From Lutraria lutraria (lineage: Eukaryota > Mollusca > Bivalvia > Venerida > Mactridae): a stretch of DNA of 64,000 nucleotides. The DNA lies in assembly GCA_964023205.1 (NCBI GenBank), contig OZ026847.1, positions 5,020,819-5,084,818 on the forward strand, read 5' to 3'. The position numbers and the translations under genes are program-made. Positions 1-12,879 of the stretch are shown one piece after another. How positions within the stretch are numbered: position 1 is the stretch's first letter; the number at the start of each line of letters is the position of its first letter. Under the pieces are notes generated by a model. It saw only the letters and a program-made list of their open reading frames with translations. It was not told the origin of the DNA and ran no database searches.

Positions 1-1135
1 AGGTCCGAAATATTAGACATTTCATAGGATCAATACGATAGTTGTTATAATCCCTAAACTCGAATGTGTACAAACGATCGCCAAATACCATATTTGACAT
101 TTATATAATTTAGGTATTTGAATACAATGCAATAAAAATGATAAATTTAATTTCCAAGAAAGTGTAAGTAGTGTTTTCAACATCACTGATACAGGTCTCC
201 TCCTGAGAATTAAATAAATTTAGAAATCATTGCAAAACTCTGTTATAAGTACATGCATACTGATTCAAAAGACTCAGACTATATCTTCATAAGATAGGTA
301 CACAACGGCAAAAGCTTTATTTAGTATGTTTTCATTTACCTACCAGTTTCTACACGTACAATAATGATAGAACAATGGAGAGCATGTTTTCAATTGAAGC
401 ATTTTTAAATATCAGTTTGCTGTACTAGTATTTGCCTCAGATTATTTTACAAACACGCAATGGTGTACAAAGAAAACGTGACCAATATTAATACATTACC
501 ATTACAGTGCAACCTGAACAAAGCAACACATTTCGGGAGTGGCAAAATTATGTTGCTGTTGACAGGTTGTTGCTCAAGAGAGGGCCGCTCTGGAGAGGTA
601 TCACTATAAACATTAAGTAGACTGAGTATAATGGACTAAAAGAGTATTACCAGCCTCTGTCTGGAGTCATTGTTCTTATTACTCTCAGAGTCGCCTAAGT
701 CTCTGTTAACTTATCAGCTTTTGGAAGATTTTTGTCAAAGAAGACATAAAGCCCCAACTGAGAGAAACATTTTCGAAAATACGTTGGTGACAAAAGATTT
801 ACGTGCAAATCCGAATTTTTTAGAAATTGTCGTATTACAAGCAAGAAACTATCTCACTAAGTGTTAGATTGTAAACGACAAAAGTGTACAATGTAAGACA
901 ACATCAAGGTACACTACAGAAAAATCACAAAACTTCAAAATAACAATATGAAGGCCACTAAGGTTGTAAGGAATATGTCTCACCCCATAGGGAGGGAGTC
1001 CTAATATTAGGTTAGATCTTGGAAAAGATATAGGAGAAACCGTTCGTTTACAATGGAATATTGACATGGTCCGATTTTCATATCGAAAGATAAGAATCAT
1101 TTAAAGCCTCCTCAAACATAGGCGAACTCATTTAA
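1..1135. repeat. Segmental duplication, left copy (intron 5 of sulfotransferase copy 1)
   Basis: This block matches 17531-18668 almost base for base in the same orientation, with scattered substitutions and a few small indels. In the right-hand copy the block lies about 240 bp upstream (minus-strand sense) of coding exon 6. Exon 6 of copy 1 should therefore lie a few hundred bases left of base 1 and exon 7 about 1 kb left, outside the window. Similarity stops near 1135, where the other copy meets LINE sequence. A diverged TIR element (about 503-608) sits inside both copies, so it inserted before the duplication. The open frame at 670-867 also occurs in both copies but resembles no family I know and is probably intronic noise. 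Confidence 0.9.
503..608. mobile_element. Diverged short TIR element (cagtacaacc family)
   Basis: The ends read cagtgcaacc on the left and a degraded partner on the right, and the interior has the gttgctc and ctctggagaggt blocks seen in the cleaner copy at 5232-5333. The same insertion recurs at about 18035-18135 inside the duplicated block. Family membership is from shared termini and interior words. The boundaries are approximate. Confidence 0.55.
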
Positions 1136-1373
1136 CTAAGCTTATCGAATAGAGCAATGCTATAAATTCTAGCAAAGTCTGACCGAAACTTGATTATATC
1201 GTTACAAAATAATTATAACATAAGGTAGACGTAAGGGAACTACTGGTTGCGAATGATGTACGAACCGTGATGAACGGTTACTTAGTTCGCTAGAATGCGT
1301 TGGGTCGCGCATGTAGTATTCATTTTTTGGATTGGTGTTTGACTGCTGAATGAAATAAAAATGTGTTGTTAGT

Positions 1374-1619
1374 ATGCCACCTATGGGAAAAAGATCTAAA
1401 GTGAGGAAGGCTGCTGCTATAGGGCCAGTGAAGCCTAAGGAATCAGACAAGGCAGGCTTTCTGGTGTCTAAGCGTTTGGCCACAACGCTTTCATACAAAC
1501 AACACGGTGGACAACGTACACAAAATTTGCTGGGGTTTTGGGGGCACAGAGACATTCGCCTAAGTGTGAGGATGCTTTTAATAGAAAGAGAGTTGAATTT
1601 ACAAGTATGCAATGTGTAG
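1374..1619 (+). other. Unassigned 81-codon open frame in intron 5
   Basis: An 81-codon frame begins MPPMGKRSKVRKAAAIGPV and is basic at its N-terminus. It lies inside intron 5 of sulfotransferase copy 1, antisense to that gene, in a stretch with more G+C than its surroundings. An overlapping 136-codon frame runs on the opposite strand (1202-1612). I recognise no family and see no splice sites that would make it an exon. It could be a retroposed fragment or chance. The right-hand duplicate block ends before this region, so there is no second copy here to test conservation. Confidence 0.2.
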
Positions 1620-1956
1620 TAAAACTTGGCTATGATTTCAAGCGAAGCTTTTCTTGAGATGGACCCATTTTCATGTTAAAACTTTAAAAGATAATTATAT
1701 ACGTGGTCGATATAATGGGAAATTATTAACATTTAAGTAAAAATGAATAGTGATTTAGAGGCGATTTACTTCCTGCATATTATAACAACAAAAGGTTCTT
1801 TTTGCTAACACCTTGATAAAAGAAAATAGTCTACTCTTAGTCAAATTATGAAGATGAAATGAAAACCGGTGCAAAAATAAATGGTCATTTTAATGAGTTG
1901 ACCGCCATAACAAGTGGCCTAAGCGAGGTTTTACTGACTACAAAGTTATGACTTAC

Positions 1957-4900
1957 ATTGTATTTGATTTCGAGTTCCCTTGAATATATACAGTGTCTTT
2001 CTGAATGCCTTTTTAGACAATCCTTCCATAATCCGATGGACTGAATCGTGTCTTGATGAAATTGTCTTGAAGAGTTACCATATTTTGAAAAGAAATAATG
2101 GGAATATAATCTGGAAAAGATGGTACACCATTTTAGAATTGCATGTTAAGTTATTAAGATAAATACGCTAGGCCATGAACGATTGGCCCCTTAGGCGACC
2201 GACCCGGGAACATTAAACTTTTAGGTCCAAAATAGGTCTAAATTCTTTTTACAGATATAGGACGCGTATGGTTAATTTTGAAACGCATATATTTTTGGTA
2301 TCTAGTTGATAAGTATTTTTATTTTAGGATCGTAGAGGTGTCCAAGCAGGGTTGGTAGTATCACAGCACCTGTGTGACTATTCAATAACAATCGTAAGGA
2401 GTATCTGTTGTGCTTACTTCATTGTGGTAGACAGAATCCAAGACAGACTTTAATTTTTCGCGGAGATGAACATTTTTATGTGTTTACCTGAAGTAGCATG
2501 ATGACAATTTACGTGCACTTTCTATGATGTCCTCTTTACAGGGACGTACAAACTTCAAGTATTTTAAGAATCTATCATGCATTTCCTCACACACTTATTC
2601 ACTCATTATTATTTCAAATAACACTAAAACTATTGTTAAGTCTATTTTATTAACTTGTCGTATGCTACAAAAAAGACGTGAAAAACCATTTACATTACCG
2701 TTCCGTATTACTGTTCATTGTGCGACAATGTGATCATGTAGTGCTTTCGTCCTGTTCATATTGAAACATGTTCTGTGTTGACCTATGTCATATTTGTTTG
2801 CTCTGCACAACCATAAGTGGTCAATTAACTTTGAATTAATGTAGAGATGTGTTTTTAAAATGAGTGGTTATAAATTGTTAAGATTGTTTAATTCACCTCT
2901 CGATGGGATCTCGTAGCATCAATAGTAATTTAACATTCGGATTTAGATGTTTAATGACATGAATTGTTGTCCACTGTAATTCTTCGGCATCTCTTTGATT
3001 CTGAGGCATGAAATTATCATGATATCTGTCGTAAAAGTCCATTGGATCACCTACACCTATGGTTGGATAAGAGTACAACATTTATATGAGCACTATCCGT
3101 AGTGTTCTATTCTTCAAATTTGTACACTATATTTAAATGGATAATTCGGCTATAGTAGGCAGTAATTTCAGATTGGAAGGGCTGTGGTAATTTTAGAGCA
3201 AAAAGTCTTGAGGGCATAATTTGAAAAGGGAGGTGTATAAGTTATCAACCCTTATTAAAAAATCATTGCAGTCAAAATTATTGGGGATAAGGCGGTTGAT
3301 ACGGCCCTGTATACTGAAGGACAGGCAGTTTGTTACAAAAGGTGGGTGTGAAGGGGTATTTATATTTTGTATGTATGCTTATTTTTGGTGATATAACACA
3401 GAATAGTCCAACCCATTGTAGCTCACGAACGTCCTACCATACCGTTCAAATATTGTTGCTAAATTATAAACAATTAGAAAGAACATGACTTATTTCACGG
3501 CTAGTTATCAACTACAAACCTGTGATTTTGTAATGATATCCTTCGGTATTGTTCACACTTTGCACACTTTTAGCATCAAACATGTTTAAGAACCAGTTAA
3601 AAGTTCTTTTTGTTATGTTGGTTCCTCCATGTATACCTGTAATTCGAACGGAATTGAAAATATTGTGTACATGTATGTTATATCAGGACGACGAAGCACA
3701 GATAAATGAACGATTATATGAGCGGTTACATGAGATTAAAGGTAAGGCTGAGAGGCTATCGTCTTTTTTTAGAAATACAAGCACTGATATTTATGTGGAA
3801 AGATAACTTTACCGCCTAACAGGTTGTGTTGAAGCTGTTACATGATAACCGATATAACAATTTAAAACTATGTGATTCTGACTCGTCTGACCCTTTGTTA
3901 CGATTTTGTTCAAATTACTAGAGAATTAATGAAAATGCTAGCTTAAACAGCGAAGGAATCTTTCATCTATTAAAATAAAAGTAATATGTAACGCAACACC
4001 ACGACCGCATCATAAAATTGACGAAGGTGAACTCATATTAAGGAGAACAAAGGATTGATCGTAAATAGTACTTCTTCGGTATTTAACAAAAATGGTACAT
4101 ATGCGTTTTGAATGGCGTAACTAACAAATGAATTCCATAATTTTAAGTCATACATTACGAGCTGTTTGTAAACAATTCAGGCCCCTAAAAACCAGCTACT
4201 CATGCGTATCAAAACTGACGGTGGTAACTGCCATTGATCCTTAAATCAACTTATTGGAGTTATTTACCATGAACGTATCCAAATCGCCTTCGAGACCAAT
4301 ATGCCGTTTCTTTATTTAGAACGCCTTTATTTTTCACGATATCTGGATGCATACTTAATCGTTTAAAGAAATCACTGGTCCCACACTTAACGTTACCAAT
4401 GAGATAAAAATATGGTAGACAACGTAGGGTCTTTTTGTCTTCAATCCAACATGGATTCTTGTAGTTTCCCAGGATATTAGGTGTGTCCTGTCATCCAAAA
4501 AATGAAGAAAGCACGTAAATAATAATTAACAACATCTAATTGGGAAGGTTCACTAAGCTGTACAATTGGCTCTGAACCATATAAATACCGTTTCCATAAT
4601 TCCATAAACAGTATTAAACAGTGTAGACAACAGATAGCAATTACTGGTGAATGTGTGGAAGAATCAAATGCATTGACCCTTAATCCGGTTGCTTTATCCT
4701 CATAGCTAGCACAAAGCGGATTTGTAATTACAGTATTTGTCCGATTGTCCGTGTGTCTGTCCGTCTTTGTGTACGGATTGAATCATGGTAAACTTAGTAT
4801 TGTTAACGTTTGAGTGAATCAATAGTTTTTTTCGACAATAGTAAACAAGCTTTATTCAGTTTAAAAGCTTAATAAACTTTAAAAGCTTTTAAAGCTTTAT

Positions 4901-7900
4901 CTTGTATTTACAATATATTCAATAAGGATTGAAAATGTTCTTTGAATACCGAATATCAAAGTTTTTTGACATCTTAAAAATAATACATAATACAAGCATT
5001 GTTTTCACTTGAATACTTTATGCAACAGCATTAAAGTAGTATTAAAAGCTCCTACATTGTCGTAAAATATTGTGCATTGTAAGTTCTACCGTACACTGGC
5101 AGATGACTACTCTCTGTTGTTAAAATTTCACAATGTACTAGAAGAATACATACATTACACAATTCTTCAAATAGTCCATTGGGTACGAAACTCAATAAAT
5201 AGGTTATTCATAAATTGAAACTTTAAAAATACAGTACAACCTCTGTAGAGCAACCCAACGTGGGAGCTGCAAATATTGGCCGCTGTTTAGTGTTTGTTGC
5301 TCTACAGAGGGTCGGTCTGGAGAGGTTGTACTGTTAATCTCGACTGTGAATTATCAAAGTACAGCGTCATCTGTGTGTCTGTCTGTCTGTTCAGTTTATT
5401 GAATATACATTACTGCATAATAAGCAGAGTAATCACTGTTACTGTTATAAATTATACACCGTTACATAGTTCTATTATGGCCAACCTTGTCTGTCTGATT
5501 GTCCGCCAGTCTGTCTAATGTTACAGTAATGATCTGAGCGGGAAACCAGTTGCTCAACACGGATTATCTGAGATATCCAACTGTAGACCTAAGTTTGTAC
5601 AATGAAAGCTTCATTCAAAGTGTAGTAAATACAGTACATACTAGTATTGCACGATCGGTCATTTTGTAAGTCACTTATAACATTACTGAAGCTTTAATTC
5701 ATTTGGTGTAGTAATTACATTACATATTGCACCATTTTGTCCTTTCCTTCTGTAAGTCACCAATAACTGAAGCTATAATTCACCATGTGTAGTAATTGCA
5801 TTACATTTTGCCCGATGGGTCCTTTTGTAAGTCACTTATAAATGAAGCTATAATTCATCATGTGTAGTATTTATTTTTATTTCACATTATATAATTGCAT
5901 GATGGGTCCTTTTATAAGTCACTTATAAATGAAGTTATAATTTATCATGTGTAGTATCTTTTTTATTTCACATTACATAATAACATGATTGGTCCTATTG
6001 TAAGTCTCTTATAAATGAAGCTATAATTTATCATGTGTAGCAGAATGTAAAACGCAGTTAGCTGTAACCGACTAACCTAGTAAGACCTGATTATCGAGAC
6101 GAGGTAAATAGAGTTGAACATCCCAAATCCGAAATAATATGGTCTGACAAAAGTTTCGGAATAGGGAGGTTTTGAATAAGAAAGGTTTCGGATAAGATAT
6201 GTCTCTGACACAAAAAACTTACTATAGATATCTATATGTATATTATGCATTCATCTGTGATTTAAAATTACATTAAACATGTATGAAACATTCATTCTAC
6301 GTTAAGTGCTCAAAAATGAAACTGTGAATGATAAATTTTTTATGTCATAGTTTACTAAAGTTTTTGTTATCAATGAACAGCCAATAGTATGGCGATACTT
6401 TATCAATTATTGGGGGCCGCAAACGGCCTTCGTTTTGATAGCACACGTTGTCTTTGTAAGTCACCCAAAACACCATTCGTCAGATACATTTAAATGATAT
6501 ATTGACAATAAAGGATAAAACTAGAATAAAGTTAAAGGTAGAAATCCAATTAAGATATAATTATGTCAAAACTGAACATTGTTGAACTGGAATAACAAAA
6601 GACTATGAAAAATGTTATAAAAATAACGAATTGATAGACACAACAAGAACAATTGCTGAATGTGTTCATTAACAGCAAAATTTACTTTTGTTTAAGAAGG
6701 GTTAAAATTTATTTGTTGCCTTGTAATAAAACATTTTACATTTATAGGTATTCCAGTATACGCATAATTATATGGCGCCAACATCATACGAAATTCCCTT
6801 ACTATAACACCACAGGTGTTTATGTTCTTTGTTTAACGTATCTGACGCAGAACAATTGGATTGTATTAAAATATAATATATAATCTTTAAAACAAAATAT
6901 TTATGATTTATTTTGTGTCTACTTTCGGATATTGATAATATTTCGTTTCTCATTTTCAGAAGTTTGACTGACTCGATATTGCTAGCTGCGTACATTTGAT
7001 TTCTTTTTCTTACAAATGTTTGTGATTTTTAGGACCACATTCATAAATTATCACATTTATAACTGATTTGTTACAAATGTTATCACATTGCTACAAGTAA
7101 AATAATAATTGACATCGATCACATTAGTCGCATAATAATTATGTTACCTATGTGCTTGATTTCCGCTTCATGCGTCATGTGTGATCATATTCGTAACACC
7201 TGTGTTATAAATGTGATCTTTAAATGAATGTGATCTTATGTACAATGCTTTCTTCGCCATTAAGTACGCATATTTTATGTATCATTTTTCATAAGCTGTT
7301 GTTTCTGTTACCAAGAAATCATTATCTATGGCTTTTAATCGTTCTCTCTATGTTTTTATGAACATTGTTCTGTAGGAGTTTTTGCCATATCCGTATTAAC
7401 AAAAAACTACAATCAGATACGTTAACTAGTAAAACACAGTTTTGCAGAGCAGAAACACATACTATACATTGTTTATTATTTATGTATGCATACCACAGCT
7501 ATAAAAATAAAAAGACTAAAAGTAAAAGTGATCATTTTTGTCAAATATGTAATCATCAGATACGTTAAAACACATCTAATACGTTAATGTTATACAAATG
7601 TATTATAATGTTTACTCTTTAAATTCTCAACTAAAATCAAAATGAAAATGATAAAACGTCTTTAATCCAAAGAAATTTAATCATAAACATTTCATTTTAG
7701 TGATCAAATCACCACACAATATGTACCCATTTAGTTTTGATGAAACAAAATGTATGCACTATTATAAACATTTCCCAGTTAACATGACATCATCAATACC
7801 ATGCATTTTTGAATAACATCATGTACGTACATGTCTGGACGTCTAAATACTACACTTTGATGTCATTCTTCGACTAATTAGTGCTAGGCTAGGCCCCTAC

Positions 7901-10900
7901 TATTGTAGGTATAATTCTGCATAACGTATCTGAGCTTAACGTATCTGATGACCATTTTAATTATAGCACGACAAACGGAAACAGATTGTGTCAATGGGAA
8001 ATTCAACGTATTTGTTAAAACAAATTTCAAGTACCTAATGTGATTTTTTGCATTTATTTGTTGGACAATTTGCCATATACAAGAAAAAAACTTGAATAAC
8101 TGCTTAACGTATCTGACGACCGTTGAAATATTTTCAAGTTTTGACAAATTGTCAACAATTAAAAAAAATCGCTTGTACACCTGAAAGAAAAGGCTTACAT
8201 CTAATAAATGTTATGAACTTAAAGGTACACAATTGAACCTTATTTTGTTCATTTCCTTTTATATTGTTTAATTCATGGTGACGATATCACGTTTAACGTA
8301 TCTGATTTCAGAAATGCGGACACGCTAAACAGGCCCGCCGAAAAAAATATACGTGTTTATCAATGTTAAATAGATGTTAAAACCCATCCGCTGCCAATTC
8401 CTGATTTCAAAAAGAAAAGATGGGTCACTTTAACATTATATGTACTCCACTGTTACAGTAAACGGCATGTTATATTTTGAGCGGACACACTTATTTCTAT
8501 AAATATTCATTGTTTCGGTAAATGCTGTAAGTTGATATCATCGCCCAATCATCTATTTTTGATTGGCATTGTTAGAAATATGATCGGAGGTACAGCTTCA
8601 TGTAAAAAAATAAAGTTTTAAGTGTATGTTGATTATGAAAAGGCCAAAAGACATACGTCGTTCAGAAATATGACACTTAATGTAGAATGAATGGAAAGTG
8701 TTACCTTTCTTTTGGGACACCCTGTATAAGATTTAAAAAAAACTCTTTCTGATTTTCGATAACTCAGGTTTTGATTTTATACTTTTTTGTTTTCATTATA
8801 TATATATTTCACCAATTCCAAAGGTCAGTATATTTAATGGGATGTTTTCTAAATGACATTATGAACCATTATGTGAGGTTACCATTATAGTACTGTTATG
8901 ATTGACAGTCATAAAACATACGCACAATGAACAATAAATTGTGTATTGGTTTTATGAACTGTTGCATGTTTACGTGTTGACATGATGCACTTACAAAGAG
9001 TCCTAAAATATTGACATTATGTACAGTCCTAACAAATTGGCATGATGAACAGTCTGTAATTAACACGAGTAAACAAACCATTCTGAATATGAAATCTTTA
9101 TAAACATATTATAAATGGAAGTGCACTATGTCATTGAGCACCTGCTAATGGATACACATCGTACATTTTTTTGACAACATCTCCTCGACTCGAAGTTAGA
9201 TTTAGTTATTTCTGCATGAAATCGTCGAATTGATATGAAATGATATCGCGCACCAAGGATTTACTGTTTCATATTATGTTTTCGTGAAAATGGTTTGAAG
9301 TTAGTCTCTTTAGTAAAGGCCCGAAAACGGGATAAGTTTTAGCTTGTGCGTTATACGTCCACTACTTGTCTTATATTAACATGCCATAAAACATGGCAAA
9401 ACTTCTTTTTCTCATTTCTTTAACGCACCAGTATTTCTCAGATTTTGTAGTATAAAAAGAAAATAGTACTAGCCGGACTCAATTTAAGAAATAATACCAT
9501 CCGTACCTAAAGTATTCAACGATTTCTTCTGGAGTAGATTATGTTCACATAATCTTGTACATGTAATAATATTTTGTATGCGTAATGTCACTTTATATAA
9601 AAAATATACTGTAAAATGATTTAATCTATGCTTCATACGATTTGCAATAAAGATATTTTGCGTTATTTTTTATACCATTCGTTTAAGAAATGTTGCATGT
9701 TAAATTGTAATAGTAGATTGCCTTTGATGTAAACAGGTGTTGTGGGAGAGACATGCTATCGTTTAACGGCCATTTTTACCAATTGTGGGTTTTCATACTA
9801 AATTTAAGTAGTTGAAATTAAAGTAGTTGCTACCACTAGTTTTTGTATTCAACGCTGGTTCCGATCTTAATTTCATTCGGTAAACATCCCTACTGAACGT
9901 ATTTTGTTAAATAAATTTTAAAAGATAGACTTACACTTTTTATCGATATTACAAGCAGTATTTAGATTAACTACTACAAATTTGTAGCCAGACGCAATGT
10001 CTTAAACAACCTGATAGCGATAGATCGATTATTTTATTAGATTTTACTACTTTAAACAGTTGTCTGTTTAATTTCCTGAACTCTGGTATCTTTGTCATGA
10101 TATTATACTTAACAATTCATGATGTTTTAAGCTGAAATATCTGTTTATACTTAACCATTGTAAGATTTTATACTACAAAAAAATACTACTTGAGAATTTT
10201 CAGGTTGTTGGAATCTGCATATTCAGGCGCTTGTATACGATATAGAAACATAAGGTTGGGTATCACTATGGTCTTTTAAGATGGAAAATACTCGTATTTA
10301 TTTATTTGCAACTCGTCACCCTAGAATTAAACGGTCCTATCTGCTTCTTTAATACTTGTCAGGTCCTTTTAATAATAATGTGACGAACTGCTCACTGGTA
10401 TATATATTTAATTCACTTTTACCAAAACTCCATAGATAAGTATTCATTAAATGAAACTGTATTTCTTCATGTGTAGTAAATGGTTGACTTTTGTAGATAT
10501 AATCGATTAACCATGTAAAACGAATTTATGATGATTACATGTAAGGATATCCAAGCTTATAAATTATCGCCCCCTAGTTCTATACTGATTAACAGGGATA
10601 GATTCGGACATAAATATACTTGACACAATAGGTACTGCCAATAAAAGGACCGTTATTTAAAGTCCCATTAGATATTTAAATTTAGCAATACAGAAATATA
10701 GATGTAATGATAATAAAATAAATGAATTATATTTTATTTGCTCCATAACATATTAACACAATGCTTTTCTTCAGCCACATCTCGAAGAAATGTTGTCAGA
10801 CGATTGCTCCTATTTATCTTTGCAAAATCATTAAAAATAAATACTGTGCTATATTTCTATATGACTTGTACTTTGTGATTAAAAAAAGAAAATTTCGGAA

Positions 10901-11406
10901 GGTTATTATAACGAGTACGTAAATTTTACTGATAAGATATCTTCCTAGGTTAAATAAGATCTACTTCAATTTTAACATCCAAAATGGCGAAATGCTAATG
11001 GGGCTTAAAATACTTCTTTACACATGACACTACTTAGGGTTAATGATATTATTTTCCACTGATATCCCGTTATTTGAAATCTTCATAAATTACTCGCTCC
11101 ATTTATTGATTGATTTGAGAGCTAGTTTTTTACCGGACAAACCGCTTCATTTATTTTTATTATTTTACGCCCACTCCCCTGGTCGTTGAAACAAAATTTG
11201 TGTATAATACTCACCATACATAGTAGATCCTCCATTGTAGTGTTCTGAAGTCTTAGCTCACACGGGTCACGAATGTCCGGAAATATTCTGGAGATTTTGA
11301 CTTTTTCTAAATTTAATCCCACAACACGATCCATTATTGCCAACTTAACAATCACATATGTTCCAAGTAATATGCATCCCCCAATTGATACTTTAAGTTT
11401 CGACAT
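1957..11406 (-). CDS. CHST15: Carbohydrate sulfotransferase 15-like, copy 1 (coding exons 1-5 of 7; 3' end off window)
   Basis: Probable Golgi enzyme that moves sulfate from PAPS to a glycan such as chondroitin N-acetylgalactosamine. Coding exons, in transcript order: 11406-11215, 4487-4268, 3636-3520, 3056-2897 and 2110-1957. Their lengths (192, 220, 117, 160, 154) equal those of the complete copy at 36-44 kb, with AG acceptors and GT donors throughout (some donors weak, for example gtaaat and gtttgt). The frame is open across all joins. Exon 1 encodes a short cytoplasmic tail and a signal anchor (about residues 7-25). Exon 2 holds the 5'-phosphosulfate loop (LIGNVKCGTSDF), where lysine is the PAPS-binding residue in this family. 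Exons 4-5 hold the 3'-phosphate loop (LMLRDPIER then LYSHY). Intron 1 is 6.7 kb and repeat-rich. Exons 6-7 should lie just left of the window. The copy looks functional as far as it can be seen. Confidence 0.85.
5232..5333. mobile_element. Short TIR transposon (MITE), simple form
   Basis: A 102-bp element with termini CAGTACAACCTC and GAGGTTGTACTG, plus internal inverted blocks ctgtagagcaac and gttgctctacag. The left flank is TA and the right flank TTA, consistent with TA target choice and one mutation. There is no coding capacity. It lies in intron 1 of sulfotransferase copy 1. The same termini bound the 842-bp element at 61481-62322, so this is a short relative of that element. Confidence 0.8.
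5530..6185 (+). repeat. Composite repeat with a 75-88 bp tandem array (family A, copy 1)
   Basis: The left part contains ggattatctgagatatcc. The middle is five imperfect units, each starting near gtaagtcacttata (5666, 5752, 5827, 5915, 6000) and carrying atgaagctataattcat and catgtgtagta. The right part, from gtagcagaatgtaaaacg through tatggtctgacaaaag, reappears inverted at 23838-23985. There the neighbouring array is a different 38-bp unit. It is non-coding and lies in intron 1 of sulfotransferase copy 1. Confidence 0.7.
6835..8305. repeat. Seven dispersed copies of an 11-bp motif (AACGTATCTGA)
   Basis: The motif occurs forward at 6835, 7923, 7938, 8106 and 8295, and reversed at 7413 and 7556. 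Several copies extend to TTAACGTATCTGA. The sequence between copies is not repeated, so this is not a simple tandem array. Arrays of short motifs in both orientations occur near the ends of some large DNA transposons as transposase binding sites. They could equally be binding sites for a host factor. No coding frame supports either view. The cluster lies in intron 1 of sulfotransferase copy 1. Confidence 0.75.
7033..7235. mobile_element. Palindromic MITE-like element
   Basis: The left arm, from accacattcataaatt through atcacatttataac, pairs with the right arm, from gttataaatgtgat through aaatgaatgtgatct, over roughly 30 bases per side with a few mismatches. The spacer is about 140 bp. No coding frame is present. 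It lies within the region of dispersed AACGTATCTGA motifs. Confidence 0.55.
8885..9070 (-). repeat. Short tandem array related to 48.6 kb (ggactgt..cat unit)
   Basis: Read on the minus strand this is a run of imperfect units of about 25-40 bp containing actgttcatcatgcc and taggactgtacataatg. The same words form a longer array on the plus strand at 48595-48860. It is non-coding, and the open frame on the minus strand here is a by-product of the repeat. Confidence 0.55.
9080..10660. other. No gene seen
   Basis: AT-rich intronic sequence within intron 1 of sulfotransferase copy 1. I see no recognisable exon, tandem array or paired termini in either strand. Confidence 0.5.
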
Positions 11407-12037
11407 ATTGCATAAACTAGAGCTATAAAATGAAAACGAATGAAAAATATTCCTGGTTAAGTTTGTTTAGTGTTAACTTGTGGCGCATCGACTACAAATG
11501 ATCATATAGCGTGCAATCAAACTAAAGACATTTTATAAACTATAAAAACAGCTCATAGGATCTCCTTACAGAGCCAAGTAGACATAAACTAGACCTGTTT
11601 TAATAACTTGTTTAACCGATACTTCGCTATGCAATTGTTACTGACCAGTATGTCGTATGATCTTTAGTTAGAAAATAGTGTTTATGTTTAGGGATTTATG
11701 CTAGATTATCACTGTGTACTGACGGGCATAATATGTTCACGTGTTTTTCTGAAAGAAATATTGTAAATCCGTATTAAAGGTGCCTCGTCACACTTGCAAT
11801 TTGTTAGTATGCAGCAGTTTTTTATCAAACGAATGTATCTAATACAGGCCTTTATTTCACACTTATAATCATTGTTAACAAGTCCATTTTCAAAGTATTT
11901 CTGTAGGGTATTTACTAATTATTGTTGCCCCCCCATAAAAAAAATCCGTAACATTATTCTGATTTGCCTTCCTAAATCTACAGTATGACTACATTTATTC
12001 CATTTGTTGTGTGCATGTGTTTTTGAAATATTTTATA
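11407..12037 (-). repeat. 5' flank type A of the sulfotransferase unit
   Basis: The sequence upstream of the copy 1 start codon is repeated with few changes at about 45006-45588, upstream of the broken exon 1 at 44.9 kb. Just before the ATG, all copies keep a pyrimidine-rich stretch ending ttttatag, then about 20 bases to the ATG. This looks like the acceptor of a 5'UTR intron, so the promoter is probably farther upstream. Beyond about 60 bp this flank does not match the one in front of the complete copy (type B). Confidence 0.7.
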
Positions 12038-12039
12038 GG

Positions 12040-12071
<32 letters not shown>

Positions 12072-12112
12072 AAGAAAGATATATAGATAGATAGATAGAT
12101 AGATAGATAGAT
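12038..12112. repeat. (GATA)n microsatellite
   Basis: An almost pure run of the tetranucleotide TAGA, broken once near its middle by aaagaaagatata. It sits at the position in the duplicated flank where the paralogous block (45589-45627) has a GACA repeat instead. Confidence 0.95.
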
Positions 12113-12879
12113 TATTCAAGCGTTTTCAGAAAGATACTCGATTTAAAGTTGCTCAGTATGTTCCCTAAATGTTACTCCGACAACATTTATTCAGTAACTC
12201 GGTAAGCCATATGTTACGCAACACAAACTACGGATCTAATTTCACAGACGATCACAGAGGTATGTTTCATCTGCACGCCCTTTTTAAGTTCATTTTTTCT
12301 ACTTGCGTGTAAATTACCTGTTTGTATTCATTTCAGAATATGGGCAGTGTACCTGTGTAAATAACTTAAAGTAATTCTATCCACATCAGATGAAGGTTTA
12401 TCAAAATCTACACGAAAGAAGAATACAAACAGCTGAATGAACCTGAGTCATAGTGTTAGGATATGATCTTGAGACACTATTGGTAGTGTCATCGGTAGGA
12501 TATTCACTAGGCAAGTCGTCGGCTTATTTCCACAAACCCGTATGTCATTTTTTCCCATTTGAGAAAATCGCATTTGAAGTTTTGAACTGCAATAACTTTT
12601 TTATGGTTGATGACACATGAATGAATTTTTATGTACATATGTGAAATTATATAATCTACTTATATTCCAAATTTTATAAATATGTATAAAACCAGTTTGC
12701 TTTAATTTCAAATTTTATTTTTCAAAATTCCCTTGTAAATCAGAAAATGCAAATCAAAATTGAATTCTAAAACCCCATATTGAGATACGAGTTTTTTTAG
12801 CAAAATATTCATGTAAAAGAAAATGGCATTTCTAAAACCCAAAATTGAGATACGGGGTTCTTAGAAAAACGATTACGAC

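Noticed and set aside
1980..2162. Plus-strand 60-codon frame
   Set aside because: It is antisense to coding exon 5 of sulfotransferase copy 1. The frame 3549-3806 is likewise mostly antisense to exon 3.
8700..8740. Mariner end (gggacaccctgtata)
   Set aside because: Only one end is visible. Without a partner terminus or target duplication I could not support an element.
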